A stretch of DNA of 64,000 nt from Hymenoscyphus infarciens (lineage: Eukaryota > Ascomycota > Leotiomycetes > Helotiales > Helotiaceae). The position numbers were made by a program, and so were the translations under genes. Location of the stretch: the NCBI GenBank assembly GCA_001414345.1, contig LLCB01000112.1:62001-126000 (forward strand), given 5' to 3'. This document shows, in pieces, positions 53,955 through 64,000 of this stretch; position 1 is the first letter of the stretch; the number at the start of each line of letters is the position of its first letter. The notes under the pieces are model-generated. The model made no database searches and was not told where the DNA came from. It saw nothing but the letters and a program-made list of their open reading frames with translations.

Positions 53955-56927
53955 TGTTTACTACTTTTACTATATATCTATACCTATTTTTAAGTAAATT
54001 AAAACTATATACTAGAATATCTTATAATATTCAAGTACTAAAATCTATTCCTTCTCTATCTTCTTCTACTATTACTACTACTACTAATATACTAGCTTTT
54101 AAGTATAAGGATAAGATAGAGTATAAGTAGTATATAAAGCCTTATTATATAATATTAAAAGAGCTTAATTAACAAGAATAATAAGATAAAGCTATTATAA
54201 ATAAATTAATAAGTAATTCTATACTAGTAGACACTAATACTTTAAAAGATATTATATAAATTAGTTAAGAGTAACCTACTCTTAAAAAGGTAAAAGAGGT
54301 TATAATTATTTATCTAATTAATTAGGACAAATCCTATAAGATTATAAAGTTAGATAAAGGTTAGTTTATCTTTAAGTATAAGATAAAAGAGATATATAAA
54401 TTCTACTTATATATTATCTTTTCTAAGAAGACTTAGTATATAATTCTTTAAGTATATACTCCTTACTCTTACCTAACTAATATATACCTTAATCACTATA
54501 GTAAGAATAGTATATAATATATTCTTAATATCTATATTAAATCTATTAATTAAGATTCTAACCTTAAAATAAAGAATTTAGTAAATAATAAGAAGTTACT
54601 TAGCTAAGGTAATACTATACTAAATCGTTAAGTATATTACGCTATCTAAAAGTAATATAAAAAGAGTCTTAAAAAAGAAAAGAATTCGTTTATACTTATA
54701 CTAAATTATATAAAGGTACTCTAAGATTTAGATCCTACTTACTATACACGTTTTTAAATTAACTAAAAAACTATAGAATTTAAGAGCATATTTATTACTC
54801 TAAGACCTCTTTATAATACTACTAAATATATCTACTACTTTACTAGAATTAATACTATATATACTTAATTAAAGTTTAAAATAGTACTAGTAATTACTAT
54901 TATAATTAATACTAATAATAAGATATTACTAATTTACTAAGTATTATTACTAAAAAAGGATAAGAAGTTATAGAAGTAGTACTTTATAAATATAGTATAT
55001 ACCTTTTAAACTCTTTAAATAATATATAAGAATAGTAATAAATAGGTACTAATTAGTAACTACTAAAAGAGCTTATAAAAGTAACTTCTAATAACCTTTC
55101 TAAAAGCTTATACTTTTATATATTATTAGTATATTATAGATAATATCACCTTTCACTATAGTAAGGAATTAAAATAACTTTAGTAAAGACTTTACTATAT
55201 AAAAGATAAGAATACTTACTAGGAAACTCTATTTTAAATAGCAAAGTTTAAGAAGAAGTATAGTAATAAAACCCTCTCTAAATACATTACTACTATTCTA
55301 ACTAATATTTATTCTATATATAAGGTTATCTCTATTAAAAGACTTTTATAATATAACTATAATATATTAAATATTATTAAGAGTATTAACTTAGTATAAA
55401 GCAAGATTTAGAATCGTCTACTAATATAACTACTTAATAGTATATAAGATTAGATAATAAAGAAGTTTTATTTATACTATAATTTACTTACTAAATTTAA
55501 TAATACTAAAGTCTTAAATAAGCTATAAAAGCTCTATCTTAAAAGGTTAGAGTATACTAAAAAGTATAAAGTTATTCCTACTAGTAAAGACGTCTACTAA
55601 ATTAATACTCCTAAAAAACATTACTACTAAGTTAATCTTAAAAAGCATACTTACTTATACCTCTCTTTTTAGGATTATTAATTACCTTACTTATATATAA
55701 TTACCTATTACTAATATCTTATTATTAATATTATATAATTCTTCTATTATAGCTATTTACTCTTAAATTATTATATAATATACTATTCTACTTTTAAGCC
55801 TTTCCTTATAATTAATAAACTTTATTCTACTCTTAGTATTTTACTACTACTAATTAAGTACTATATAAGATAACTAAAAAAGGTATATATCTACTAAGAG
55901 TATTAACTATTAAATTATAAGTATTATAATTACTAAGAAGTTAGCTATAATTTAAGAATATATATAGATATACTATTAGCTTATAAGTATATATAAAAGG
56001 TAAAAGAGGTAGTTTTTAAGAAAGATAGTAACTAATTAAGTAATAACGAGTTTAGAGACTAAGAAGTCTTCTTTAAAGATATTAATAATAATCCTCTCTA
56101 CTAATCTAATCTTACTACTATTAATAAAGTATAAATTACCTTCTATTATTAAAACCGAGTTTTAGAATCTCTTAAAAATAAGGATAAAGATAAGGATAAA
56201 GATAGTAAAGAGGAATATAAGAAGGAATTTAATAGCTTTTCTAATAACTTAGAAGACTTTTTCTTATTATCTAAGCTACTATTAGAGGAGCTATTTAAGC
56301 TTAATAAACTCTTAATTATAAGTATAAGTAATAATAGCAAAACTAAGCAAGCTATAAAGAGTATATAATATTAATATAATATTACTAGTAGAAGAGGAAT
56401 TAATAAGTAATTTATTAAGCTAAGAGTATATCTTAAAGTTTTAAGTACTTAAGATAAGAAGGAAAAGCAACGATTAAGTAATAGTTAGAGTATAATCGAT
56501 AGATATTATTACTATATAGATTAAGAGCATATAGTAGATATTAATAGACGTTGTCTTATACTATTAATATTAGATTAATTATATAGAGTAAAAGTAGTAG
56601 AGTAGGAGTAAAAGTAGGAGTAAGAGAATATAGACGTTTAGAGTGAAATTAGTATAAATAGTACTAAGCTAAGAATTAATTCTACTATATAAGGAGGAAT
56701 TAGAATTAAGGTTAATCTAAGTACCTAGAAGGGCTAAAAAGCTATTAATTTAAGAGATAAAAGCGTTAAACGAAAGCGTAAGAATTAGAGTATTATACTA
56801 TTAGAGAGTACTCGTAAAAGTTTATATATTAGGAAGTGGGTAGATAGTATAGTAGTAGGTTAATTTACTATATTTATTAAATTTTTAGTATATTAGTATA
56901 AAGAAAATAATAAATAAGGAAAATATC

Positions 56928-57074
56928 TTTACTAACTAGAATACCTCTATTTTAACAGTTTTACTCTCTAAAAATAAGAGGTATAAAAACAAGGGGTATT
57001 CTAGGTATTATTTATTAATTAAGAGATATTTAAGATATAAATCATTATTTAGAGAGCAAAATAGATAATTACCG
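56928..57074 (-). repeat. Right TIR of the nested MULE
   Basis: Reverse complement of 53808-53954 and less mutated: it keeps CGGTAATT where the left end has TAGTAATT. Confidence 0.85.
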
Positions 57075-57415
57075 TTAATACTAAGAAAGTATTAAAAGAG
57101 GTATAGATTAAGTACTAGGAAGACATATCTTAGGAGAAGATATAAGTATAAATTAAGCATATTCTAAAGTATATTAAAGAGATTATTAAGCTAGAAGGGA
57201 GTAACGAGTATAGGGAAGGAAGGCTAAAGGGTAAAGAGAAGCTAAGAGTATATAATTAACTTAATTAGTTAGGAATAGCTTTAAAAATACATTAACAAAA
57301 TTACCTCTAAAGTGGCTTTAGAGCACTGACCACCCTTCAAGGTACCTCTACAGTGCACTGCCCTATAGTCTCCATACATATGACCACGTCCTCCGTATTT
57401 ATTTATTTCTCTGGG

Positions 57416-57463
57416 TTGGATGATTTGAAAGTTGGATGATTTGAAAGTTGGATGATTTGATAG
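57416..57463 (+). repeat. 16-bp minisatellite TTGGATGATTTGAAAG x3
   Basis: Three tandem units just outside the mariner right end. Confidence 0.85.
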
Positions 57464-57555
57464 AAAGGATTAACCCTCCCTCCTGTGGGACGGGTGGGTT
57501 GGTGGATCTCACGATTGGCTAGATGCGGGGTGGTTTTGGGTTTGAGGGATGGATA

Positions 57556-57645
57556 CTCTCCCCCCCCTTAATTGTCTGTAGACGCACAGACATTTTCACA
57601 GCCAAAATGTCTGTGCGTCTACAGACAATTAAGGGGGGGGGAGAG
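57556..57645. mobile_element. TA-flanked near-perfect palindromic MITE, copy B
   Basis: 41-bp arms (CTCTCCCCCCCCTTAATTG... and its complement ending CAATTAAGGGGGGGGGAGAG) are perfect except for one extra G, with a 7-nt loop at 57597-57603. TA flanks both sides (57554-57555 and 57646-57647). Each arm also contains a TGTCTGT...ACAGACA sub-hairpin. The lack of decay suggests recent origin or strong constraint. Confidence 0.8.
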
Positions 57646-58031
57646 TAGAGAGAGGGATAGAGAGAGGGATAGAGAGATATATAACGGAACGGGGTGGTGG
57701 GGTTTGGTCTGGTCTGGTCTGGTTTGGTTTCTACGCCTGGGAGGTCAGCTAGCTAACCAGCTAGCTAACTACAGTAACTATGAAAAAAAATTGATATTGA
57801 ATTCCTCTTCTTCTTTTTTCCTTTTTTGCTTTTAATTTTTCTTTCGCTTTTCTTTTGCTTTTTTTCTTTTTTGCTTTTCTTTTGCTTTTTACCTTTTACT
57901 TTTTTGCTTCTGCTTTCGCTTTCCTTTTAAGTTTTGTATTACAGGTAAGTAAGTACTATGTTGCGTTTACTAGTAGCAGCATAATTACAACGGACTTGAG
58001 ATGAAGAAGAAAAATAATCTAGGCTGATCGA

Positions 58032-58172
58032 CTCTCTCTCTTTCCCAGCTAAATTAAATGTTCTTTCTGAGAGCTGGGAACGTTGGAATTGTGAGGGTGT
58101 TGTACTGGAAAAAGGAAGAAGAAGGAGGGTTAGGTAGGTTTAACGTTTATTTAAAGGGGGGGGGAGAGAGAG
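58032..58172. mobile_element. C-run/G-run MITE, copy C
   Basis: The left end CTCTCTCTCTTTCCC and right end GGGGGGGGGAGAGAGAG are inverted, with TA at the right boundary (58173-58174). The interior shares GTTCTTTCTGAGAGCTGGGAA and AACGTTTATTT segments with copies D and E. Confidence 0.55.
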
Positions 58173-58468
58173 TATAGTAACATTTTGAGATGAAAAATAT
58201 AGACTGTACTTACTTCGTCCTAGGCGACATAAAGGGTGAATAGGAGGAGGGTTAGGGTTAGAGTTAGAGAGTGAGTTAGTTTATTAAGTTTTCAGAGGGG
58301 TTTTGAAGTAAGGACCGCTTCTAGTAGTAATAAGCAGGACGTGTTGCAAGGTTATTTTATATGTATATAATGATTTACTCAACTCTAAGGATTCAGGGAT
58401 TACGAAACGTCCTGTCAACTTCTCTAATATGCTATAATATGAAGCATCGGAAATGTGGCGATTACATA

Positions 58469-58583
58469 CTCCCCCTCCCTCTAATTAAGTGTTCTTTCTG
58501 ACAGCTGGGAAACTTGAAATCCTGCGGGCGTTGCACCAAAAAAAAGAAGGTTCAGGTCTCAACGTTTATTTAGAGGGGGGGGA
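58469..58583. mobile_element. C-run/G-run MITE, copy D
   Basis: Starts CTCCCCCTCCCTCTAATTAAG after TA (58467-58468) and ends AACGTTTATTTAGAGGGGGG before TA (58584-58585). It shares GTTCTTTCTGACAGCTGGGAA with copy C and, in reverse orientation, with copy E. Confidence 0.65.
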
Positions 58584-58585
58584 TA

Positions 58586-58818
58586 TACCATTTGGATACT
58601 TGGCGTTTATAAGGCCAGGGACGAAGTGCCTGATCTAGCGCGATCGAATTACGGCAAGGTTTAGGAGGTTAGGGTTTAAGAGGTTAAGGTTTAATAGAAG
58701 GGTGGGCGGAGGTGGGTTGGTGTGGGACAGATGATGGGAGGAGGAGTTGGAGGTTTTGGGTTGGGGTTTGGGTTTGGGTTTGGGGACTAAAGGGGATAGT
58801 GGCATGTCGAATGTTAAG
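58586..58818. other. Short G/T-rich spacer between MITE D and the second mariner
   Basis: Contains GGTTAGG/GGTTTAGG-type units (58655-58695) and GGTTTGG repeats (58755-58785), in the same style as TTAGGG-like units near 58243-58262. The units are too few and degenerate to call telomeric. Confidence 0.4.
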
Positions 58819-58820
58819 TA

Positions 58821-60154
58821 AGAGTTGGGGCCACAGCTAGTGGGCCCTCTAAGCGAACCCTACTAAATTGATACTTATTACTTAAAAATCTATTATAAAT
58901 CTAACTTTAAGTCTTTTACCTTAAAACTTATATATATTATTAATAAATAGTAGCTAATCCTTTTACTTTAATAACATCCTCTAACTTATAAGTTAATCGC
59001 TTAGTATATCGCCTATAATCACGTAGATCTACTAAATCCTAGAGCCTTTAAATCTCCTTAATTAATCCCTTTTTAGAAGTCAGTATAAAAGGCAACTTCT
59101 TTAACTCTTCTTTTATCCACTACTAGACCTTCTCTATTACGTTTAAATTAAGCGAAGAAGGAGGCTAATTAAAGCTACGAATGTTATATTCGAGCTTAGC
59201 TAAATAAGTATGTCCTTTATATACTTTTAAACCGTCCTCTATAAAGATATAATTAGTACTAAGCTTATTAAATAGTAGAAAGATAACTGGTTTAAGAACT
59301 TAATCTCTATATACCTAAGAATTCACCCCTTTATAGCCTTATTCCTTTTCTAGAAAGATAAGAGGGGACTTATAATCCTAGCTGATTATACTCTAAATTA
59401 TAACTAATACTCTCTTTAAGTAATATGTTAACTGAATATAGTCTAGATATCTCTTTTCGTCTATATATTATATTACTTAAACCCTCTTACTCTTTCTAAG
59501 CTTAAATATATACTGATCTAACTATATAACCTTCCTCTAGTCCCCCTTTTGCCTATAAGTAGCTACCTAATCTAATATCCCCTACTAGCGGTGTAATAAT
59601 ATAAAAGTAAGACGTTTCTTTACTTATATTCGGCTAATAAAGGGTTAAGGATATATAATATATTATTAGTAGCTAGTATAGCGAAGTTCTTAGTAGATGG
59701 TATAAAGAGAAGTAGGTAAGTTAAGAGCGTTTTTAACTTATAAAAAAGATATCTAATAAGTAGTATAATTTTAAGATATAAACTAAAGAATTTAGTAGAT
59801 ATATTATTTAAATAGTAATCTCTTTTAATATTACTTTCCTTTATAGGTTATTTAACTTAAATTAGCCTTATAGATCCTTTATATAGTAGATTTAGATACT
59901 CCTAATTCTTTAAAGATAGCGTTTTAGGATTTTCTATCTACTTAGGCTTAGCGTACTCTAGCACGCTTCGGTGTAGGCTAATTCTGGCTAGGCTCGTGTA
60001 TATAAGAGGGAGAGAGCATTTAATCTACTATTTTTAATTTAAAGAGTTTTAGTTAAAAGGTTAAATTATAGTAAGTTTTTAAAAAGGGAGTGTCAAAAAT
60101 TAAGGTAGGGGGTCATCTCGCTTAGAGGGGCTCACTAGCTGTGGCCCCAACTCT
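58821..60154 (-). mobile_element. RIP-decayed Tc1/mariner transposon, 1.33 kb
   Basis: The inverted ends AGAGTTGGGGCCACAGCTAG (58821-58840) and the reverse complement of CTAGCTGTGGCCCCAACTCT (60135-60154) are flanked by TA (58819-58820 and 60155-60156). The minus strand keeps a decayed DDE transposase end, reading FIEDGLKVYKGHTYLAKLEY, then NIRSFN.PPSSLNLNVIEKV and WIKEELKKLPFI between about 59260 and 59060. RIP-type stops are present. Size and target duplication fit Tc1/mariner (Fot1/pogo-like or Tc1-like not decided). Confidence 0.8.
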
Positions 60155-60156
60155 TA

Positions 60157-61250
60157 CATTTGGTTGTAGGGTTGTGGGGTTGTGGTTGTTAGGTTGGGTT
60201 GGGGTTGAGGAGTTTAATGTTAAGGAGGTGGAGATGAAATTGTGAAATTAAGTATACCTAACTTGGAAGCTTGGAAGGAGCCCTGTGAGATTTTGGGTCT
60301 CATCAAAAAGGTGTGTGTCTGGGCAGTAGTAACACTCCGGGAGGTGTCGCGCTCTTGATGAACAAGTAGAGGTGGTGGAAGCTTCGGCCCGTAATGTTTT
60401 GGAGCTATATGATCGTTGACCCACCACATAACAAGGCTATTTGACGAAATAATGCAATGGAATCACTCGTCGGGGGCCTTCCCACACTGTTGTGGGTCAT
60501 CTTATAGATTAGAAGCGGTTGCTTCTACTCTCTTTATATGTCTAACACCTAGCCTCAACTAGCGAGTTTATGTTGCCTAACTATAACGGCATTTGAGAAC
60601 AGTAATAACCTTCTGTTGGATATAGCAGAGATGGTTCTTAGTTTTTCTTGTTAGTTAGTTTACTTTTAGAATACTAAAACTAGGTACTCTCTTACCCTTT
60701 CTATACAAATCTCATAGCGATATACAACTAAAAACGTTTGAAATTCCTCCTTCGCAGAACACCACTATTACGACAATAGTATTCCTAATAGAGCTCGGAA
60801 AAATACCTATAAATAAAAAAATCAAGAATAAACCCCTACTCGATAAATAATAATAGAACAAGGCTTGCATCTTGTTCAAAGATGGGTATTGTAGTTTTAT
60901 TTCCAAATCACACCATTCCGACGGTTTTCCCGTCCCCGTAGAGACTGCGCCTTCTTACCTATTTTCCTCAACCTAACCCGCTAGCACATAAATCTATTGT
61001 CTTTCTCACAGGTGACGTGACAGGTTAGGCACTTATCGTATTCAGAGATAAGGCCTCATTTACAGTTCACATTTAAACTTTTTAGCGGATCCCCCTTCCT
61101 TGCTTTCCCCTCCCCTTTTTGTGGAGCTCATGCGAACTGGACTGGGTGTAGACACGGCGATCTACCGGTCCGTTTGTGGGTTTCTTTGCAGTCCCGAGGT
61201 CTTTGCCGCGGTTGGATATGGTTGGGTGTTAAGCAGGAGGCTTGGTTATA
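60157..61250. other. No gene seen; possible end of a CGGGGACG-type MITE
   Basis: Short ORFs only. At 60917-60944, CCGACGGTTTTCCCGTCCCC followed by GTAGAG resembles the right end of the MITE at 28588-28795, but I could not find a matching left end. Confidence 0.35.
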
Positions 61251-61373
61251 CTCTCCCCCCCCCCCTCCTAAATAAACGTTAAACCTGAACCTTCCTTTTT
61301 TTTGGTATTACACCAGCACGATTTTAAGGTTCTTAGCTGTCAGAAATAATATTTAATTAAGGGGGGGGCAGCG
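61251..61373. mobile_element. TA-flanked C-run/G-run MITE, copy E
   Basis: Begins CTCTCCCCCC after TA (61249-61250) and ends GGGGGGGGCAGCG before TA (61374-61375). The interior, in the reverse orientation, carries the AACGTTTATTT, TGACAGCT and TTAATTAA motifs of copies C and D. Confidence 0.65.
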
Positions 61374-61375
61374 TA

Positions 61376-63439
61376 GGTTCTTAGCCCTTGTTTACTTATA
61401 TGGTTTCATTTTCCTTACGTATATATACTTCTTCGTGGGTCTGCGTGGGTTTGTGGGTTTGGGACTTGACTGGCCGAAGCACCTGGATGAGAGAAGGGAT
61501 GGAGTGTTATTTCTTGGCGTGGGAGTCGGGTCAATGCTCACCTTTCTTTACTTTTGGGGCATTCTAGTCATTGTTTTGGAAGCTTATTTAAAGAGGGGTA
61601 TTTTGAAAAAAAAAAGCTTATCAGTTTTCAATTTTCTATATGGAGGTTTTTCGAGGTGTGGTGGGGTGGAGGCTTGTTTTGTTTGATCGACGATGTAGGA
61701 TGGTGTGATTTAGAGTTTGTTTGGACTTGCGAGGGGCTTTTGAGGATGTGGTACATGTGGGGTTTTTAACGGGGCTCTGTTTGTCTGGGAGTTGAAAATA
61801 GATTGTTAGTGAGGGCTTAGCAAGTTGCGTTCTCTTGATATTTTCTGTGGAGAGAAGAACCTAGGTTTTTGTTTTTGGTTTTGGACGAGACTCAAGTACT
61901 GGCTTAACGCGGGCTGAGAATTATGTAATACTAGTTGAGGTGCAGGTTTCATCCTGGCTTGAGGTTTTCTATTTCATCACAGCTCGCTTAGCCAGGGAGG
62001 CATGATGCGGACTTTCTTCGTTATTGTGAGGGCAGAGGTCTATTCTCCATGGAATATTATCTGCCTGGACATAAATGTGTATACCATAAGTGGACAGGCG
62101 GCTGTTTGTAAAAAATTGACATCCTAAACAAGTGGACTTATGTTATTCTATGACCAGGTCACTGGTGCTTGCCCCTCTGGTGAGCAACTCCGTATAACGA
62201 CTTTTTCTTTTCTTAGAAAAAGCCGCACTTGAAGCGTTCAGCGTGTGTATTAAAGTAACTTGCTTTAAGTGAGTCAGTATTTAAAGCTCACAGTTTCGAC
62301 ACTAAGAAGAGAATCGACAGTGACAAGATCATCGGTAATAACTAATCCACATGTATGATTTGAGTTCTACATGAACGCGTGTAGAAGAAATTTGATTCAA
62401 AGGTGAGCGTTCGACTCTTAACACCAACATGGTGATGTTTTCCTCGACAACCGATGACACACATTTTCAAGAAGCGCGTGTGGTCTCGGCTACCATTTCT
62501 CTGAAACAAGCGACGAAGTATTATTGTAGAAGTTTGTTTTTATAGTGAGCTGAAAAAAGAGAAGGATTTCTTGCGAGAATGTGTTTGAGAACCCCTCTTC
62601 TGAAATTCTGGGTATACTCTCTAAGAAAATCAAAGATAACTCTTGACGGGGCCGATGAAAATCTTTATTCAGAAGTAAAGGAAACATATATAGCGAAAAT
62701 CGTTTCCTGAGACTCACAACTTCGTGGTGCTAAGAAAAGAGTTCTCTTTCAAAAGTGAGCAGAAATGGTATTACCAGCTGATGATTGTTAATTGCTGGAT
62801 ATCAAGTACTGGCTAAAACAGACGACGTGAATCCAATGCTACTCGCCAAAAGAGCAGGAACCCCATGTGGGATAATGGGAACATCGGCCGAGCAGATTGC
62901 TTTGTTCAAGCCGACCTTGTGAAGTTGTGATTCCTCTTCAGCATCTAGAGTTTGTAATAAATGAAAGAAAAGACTTCCTCTGAATATTTATGTCAAATTG
63001 TCGAAATTCTTTCTGCTTTAAAATGAACTACAACTCCATTTACTGATTGCGTCTTTAATTAGCCATCTCAGAAAGTAAAGAGTCTACGAAAAGTTACGGG
63101 TGCGTAACAAACAACCTATTTTCCGAGGAAGCGGATTTTTAGTATAAAAGTACTGGAAAGAAATCTTCTCAACAATTCAAACTCCGTGCTAGTTGAATCC
63201 TTGAGGAGGGAACGGAACAAACTCACCAAAAGTACCAAGACAACCTTTGCTTTCCGTCTGCATTATCAGTAGTTTTCCAACTACTAAAACAAACAAGCTC
63301 CCGGAATCTTTTACTGGTAGCAAATATAAATAAGAGAGTTTAGAGTCCCGACAGTATGGAAATAACTCACAACAAAAGTCCGAGCTAGCGTAACATATCG
63401 TTAACGTCGTAGGTGGTGGGAAAGCTGGGGATGTTAGAG
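61376..63439. other. No supported gene
   Basis: Only short ORFs without recognised content, such as 61435-61686 and 62490-62717 (minus). AG-rich repeats of the AAGTGAGC/GTGAGC type recur loosely between 62270 and 62765. Confidence 0.4.
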
Positions 63440-63605
63440 TGACTGGCGGCTCACTGGCGAGGAAATCACGGCTTACTAGCAAGAGCATTGACCGGTTGCA
63501 TGCGACGTTTTTGGAACCTTACTCGCATGTAACTCTTGGCTTAGTCGGTGCTTGCTCAACGCTTACTCGCAAGTTAATGGGCTTGATTACGAGGTTGACA
63601 AGAAC
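63440..63605 (+). repeat. Degenerate GCTTACTCG-box repeat, locus 3
   Basis: Boxes GGCTCACTGG, GGCTTACTAGC, CCTTACTCGC, GGCTTAGTCGG and CGCTTACTCGC recur at about 20-45-bp spacing. They match the unit start of the minisatellites at 15640-15862 and 22215-22400 but are more diverged. Confidence 0.4.
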
Positions 63606-64000
63606 CTGTCGTCGAGCCTATGTATTTGAGTCACAATATATATACAGATGAATGACTTGGAATAATCGAGCACATCGTGGGTATCTGCCTCTTGTCTCTT
63701 CTTCCCTTGTGTGGATTGGACCCGTTTTCGATAGTTTGTTTGAACTAGGATGTGTATCATTGGTTACAAATGATTGATTAACCACCCAAAGTTTCATGTG
63801 AAAGGTGAAAAGGTTGTCTCTCGGGGGTATACAGCAGCAGGTAATACTACTACTGCTTGGCTGTTTATATACCGTATCCTCAGACTAATTTAGGAATCAT
63901 CATATGCGTCGATGTCACGCACGAGTAGTAAATAATTCGAGTGGATTATGGTAATATTCATTACTCTGCTCTAACCATCTCAGCTCAGAGTAGTTGGAGT
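63606..64000. other. Right edge, nothing recognised
   Basis: No ORF, repeat or element that I can support. Confidence 0.4.

Larger units (their letters stand above)
53808..57074 (+). mobile_element. RIP-decayed Mutator-like element (MULE), nested
   Basis: TIRs of 147 bp (53808-53954 and 56928-57074) match almost completely, differing mostly by transitions. The perfect 9-bp duplication TTAATACTA flanks it (53799-53807 and 57075-57083), the size typical of Mutator elements. The plus-strand frame keeps MULE transposase landmarks despite RIP-type stops. A block near 54790-55170 corresponds to the DDE region, reading NTNNKILLI, VLISN and DNITFHYSKEL. A Cys/His-depleted SWIM-like segment lies near 55635-55720 (KHTYLYLSF...DY.LPY). 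Element length is 3.27 kb. It inserted into the 3' part of the mariner transposase. Confidence 0.85.
52016..57395 (+). mobile_element. RIP-decayed Tc1/mariner transposon split by a nested MULE
   Basis: The outer ends are inverted over about 80 bp (52016-52098 and 57314-57395), starting CAGAGGACGCGGTTATAT versus the reverse complement of ATGACCACGTCCTCCG. They share GTACC, CAGTGCACTG and GGGTGGTCAGTGC blocks. TA flanks both ends (52014-52015 and 57396-57397), the mariner target duplication. The plus-strand transposase frame, with RIP-type stops, shows IFTNKTSV near 53090 and QEDNAFTYAY near 53640. A WPGNSPDLNxIEP-like segment lies near 53720-53760. It continues after the nested element with KEIIKLEGSNEYREG near 57170-57215. 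Without the nested insertion and one copy of its duplication the element would be about 2.1 kb. Confidence 0.8.

Noticed and set aside
52004..57407. TTTATTCATT and TTTATTTATT as a 10-bp target duplication of the outer element
   Set aside because: The match is low-complexity AT sequence. The transposase remains are Tc1/mariner, whose duplication is TA, and TA is present exactly at both ends.
58236..58265. GGGTTAGGGTTAGAGTTAGAG as interstitial telomere repeats
   Set aside because: Only about two exact TTAGGG units occur in a generally G/T-rich stretch; chance or simple-repeat drift is as likely.

Overview
The window looks like nuclear DNA of a filamentous ascomycete (Pezizomycotina, perhaps Leotiomycetes; the class is an inference). 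Introns are short (48-78 nt) with GT...AG ends. The protein set includes Dlt1, Mak11, INSIG, an OCH1-like GT32 and a delta-type phospholipase C. Gene-bearing DNA alternates with very AT-rich blocks, in which transposase reading frames are still recognisable but are littered with TAA/TAG where CAA/CAG are expected. That is the pattern of repeat-induced point mutation (RIP). I saw no rRNA, convincing tRNA or CRISPR array.

Layout. 1-4.2 kb: the end of an acidic protein gene, a MITE, and a secreted protein made of repeated four-cysteine modules whose last module is out of frame. 5.1-9.0 kb: a RIP-decayed transposon with about 150-bp terminal inverted repeats and integrase-core-like remains. 9.2-14.3 kb: dlt1, and a large gene joining an HtrL/WlaTC-like domain to an amidoligase-like domain. 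14.3-18.6 kb: minisatellite, MITE and a decayed AT-rich block. 18.7-27.4 kb: a single-TM protein, an INSIG homologue, a broken gene, a GT32 glycosyltransferase and a hypothetical protein. 28.5-30 kb: MITEs. 30.2-35.3 kb: mak11 and a long acidic repeat protein. 35.3-46.5 kb: an 11-kb gene-poor, non-RIPped tract rich in microsatellites that ends at the phospholipase C gene (46.5-49.9 kb). 50-64 kb: satellite-rich and transposon-rich DNA without recognisable host genes.

The most informative transposon structure is at 52.0-57.4 kb. A Tc1/mariner element (TA target duplication) is split by a Mutator-like element with 147-bp TIRs and a perfect 9-bp target duplication. The mariner reading resumes in frame across the insertion. 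A second Tc1/mariner lies at 58.8-60.2 kb. Five short TA-flanked elements with C-run/G-run ends form a MITE family across 29-61 kb.

The host genes do not form an obvious pathway or cluster. They act in membrane biology (dlt1, INSIG, GT32, PLC), ribosome assembly (mak11) and unknown roles. The amidoligase fusion, the modular cysteine-rich secreted protein and the MITE/minisatellite families are the best candidates for undescribed biology.
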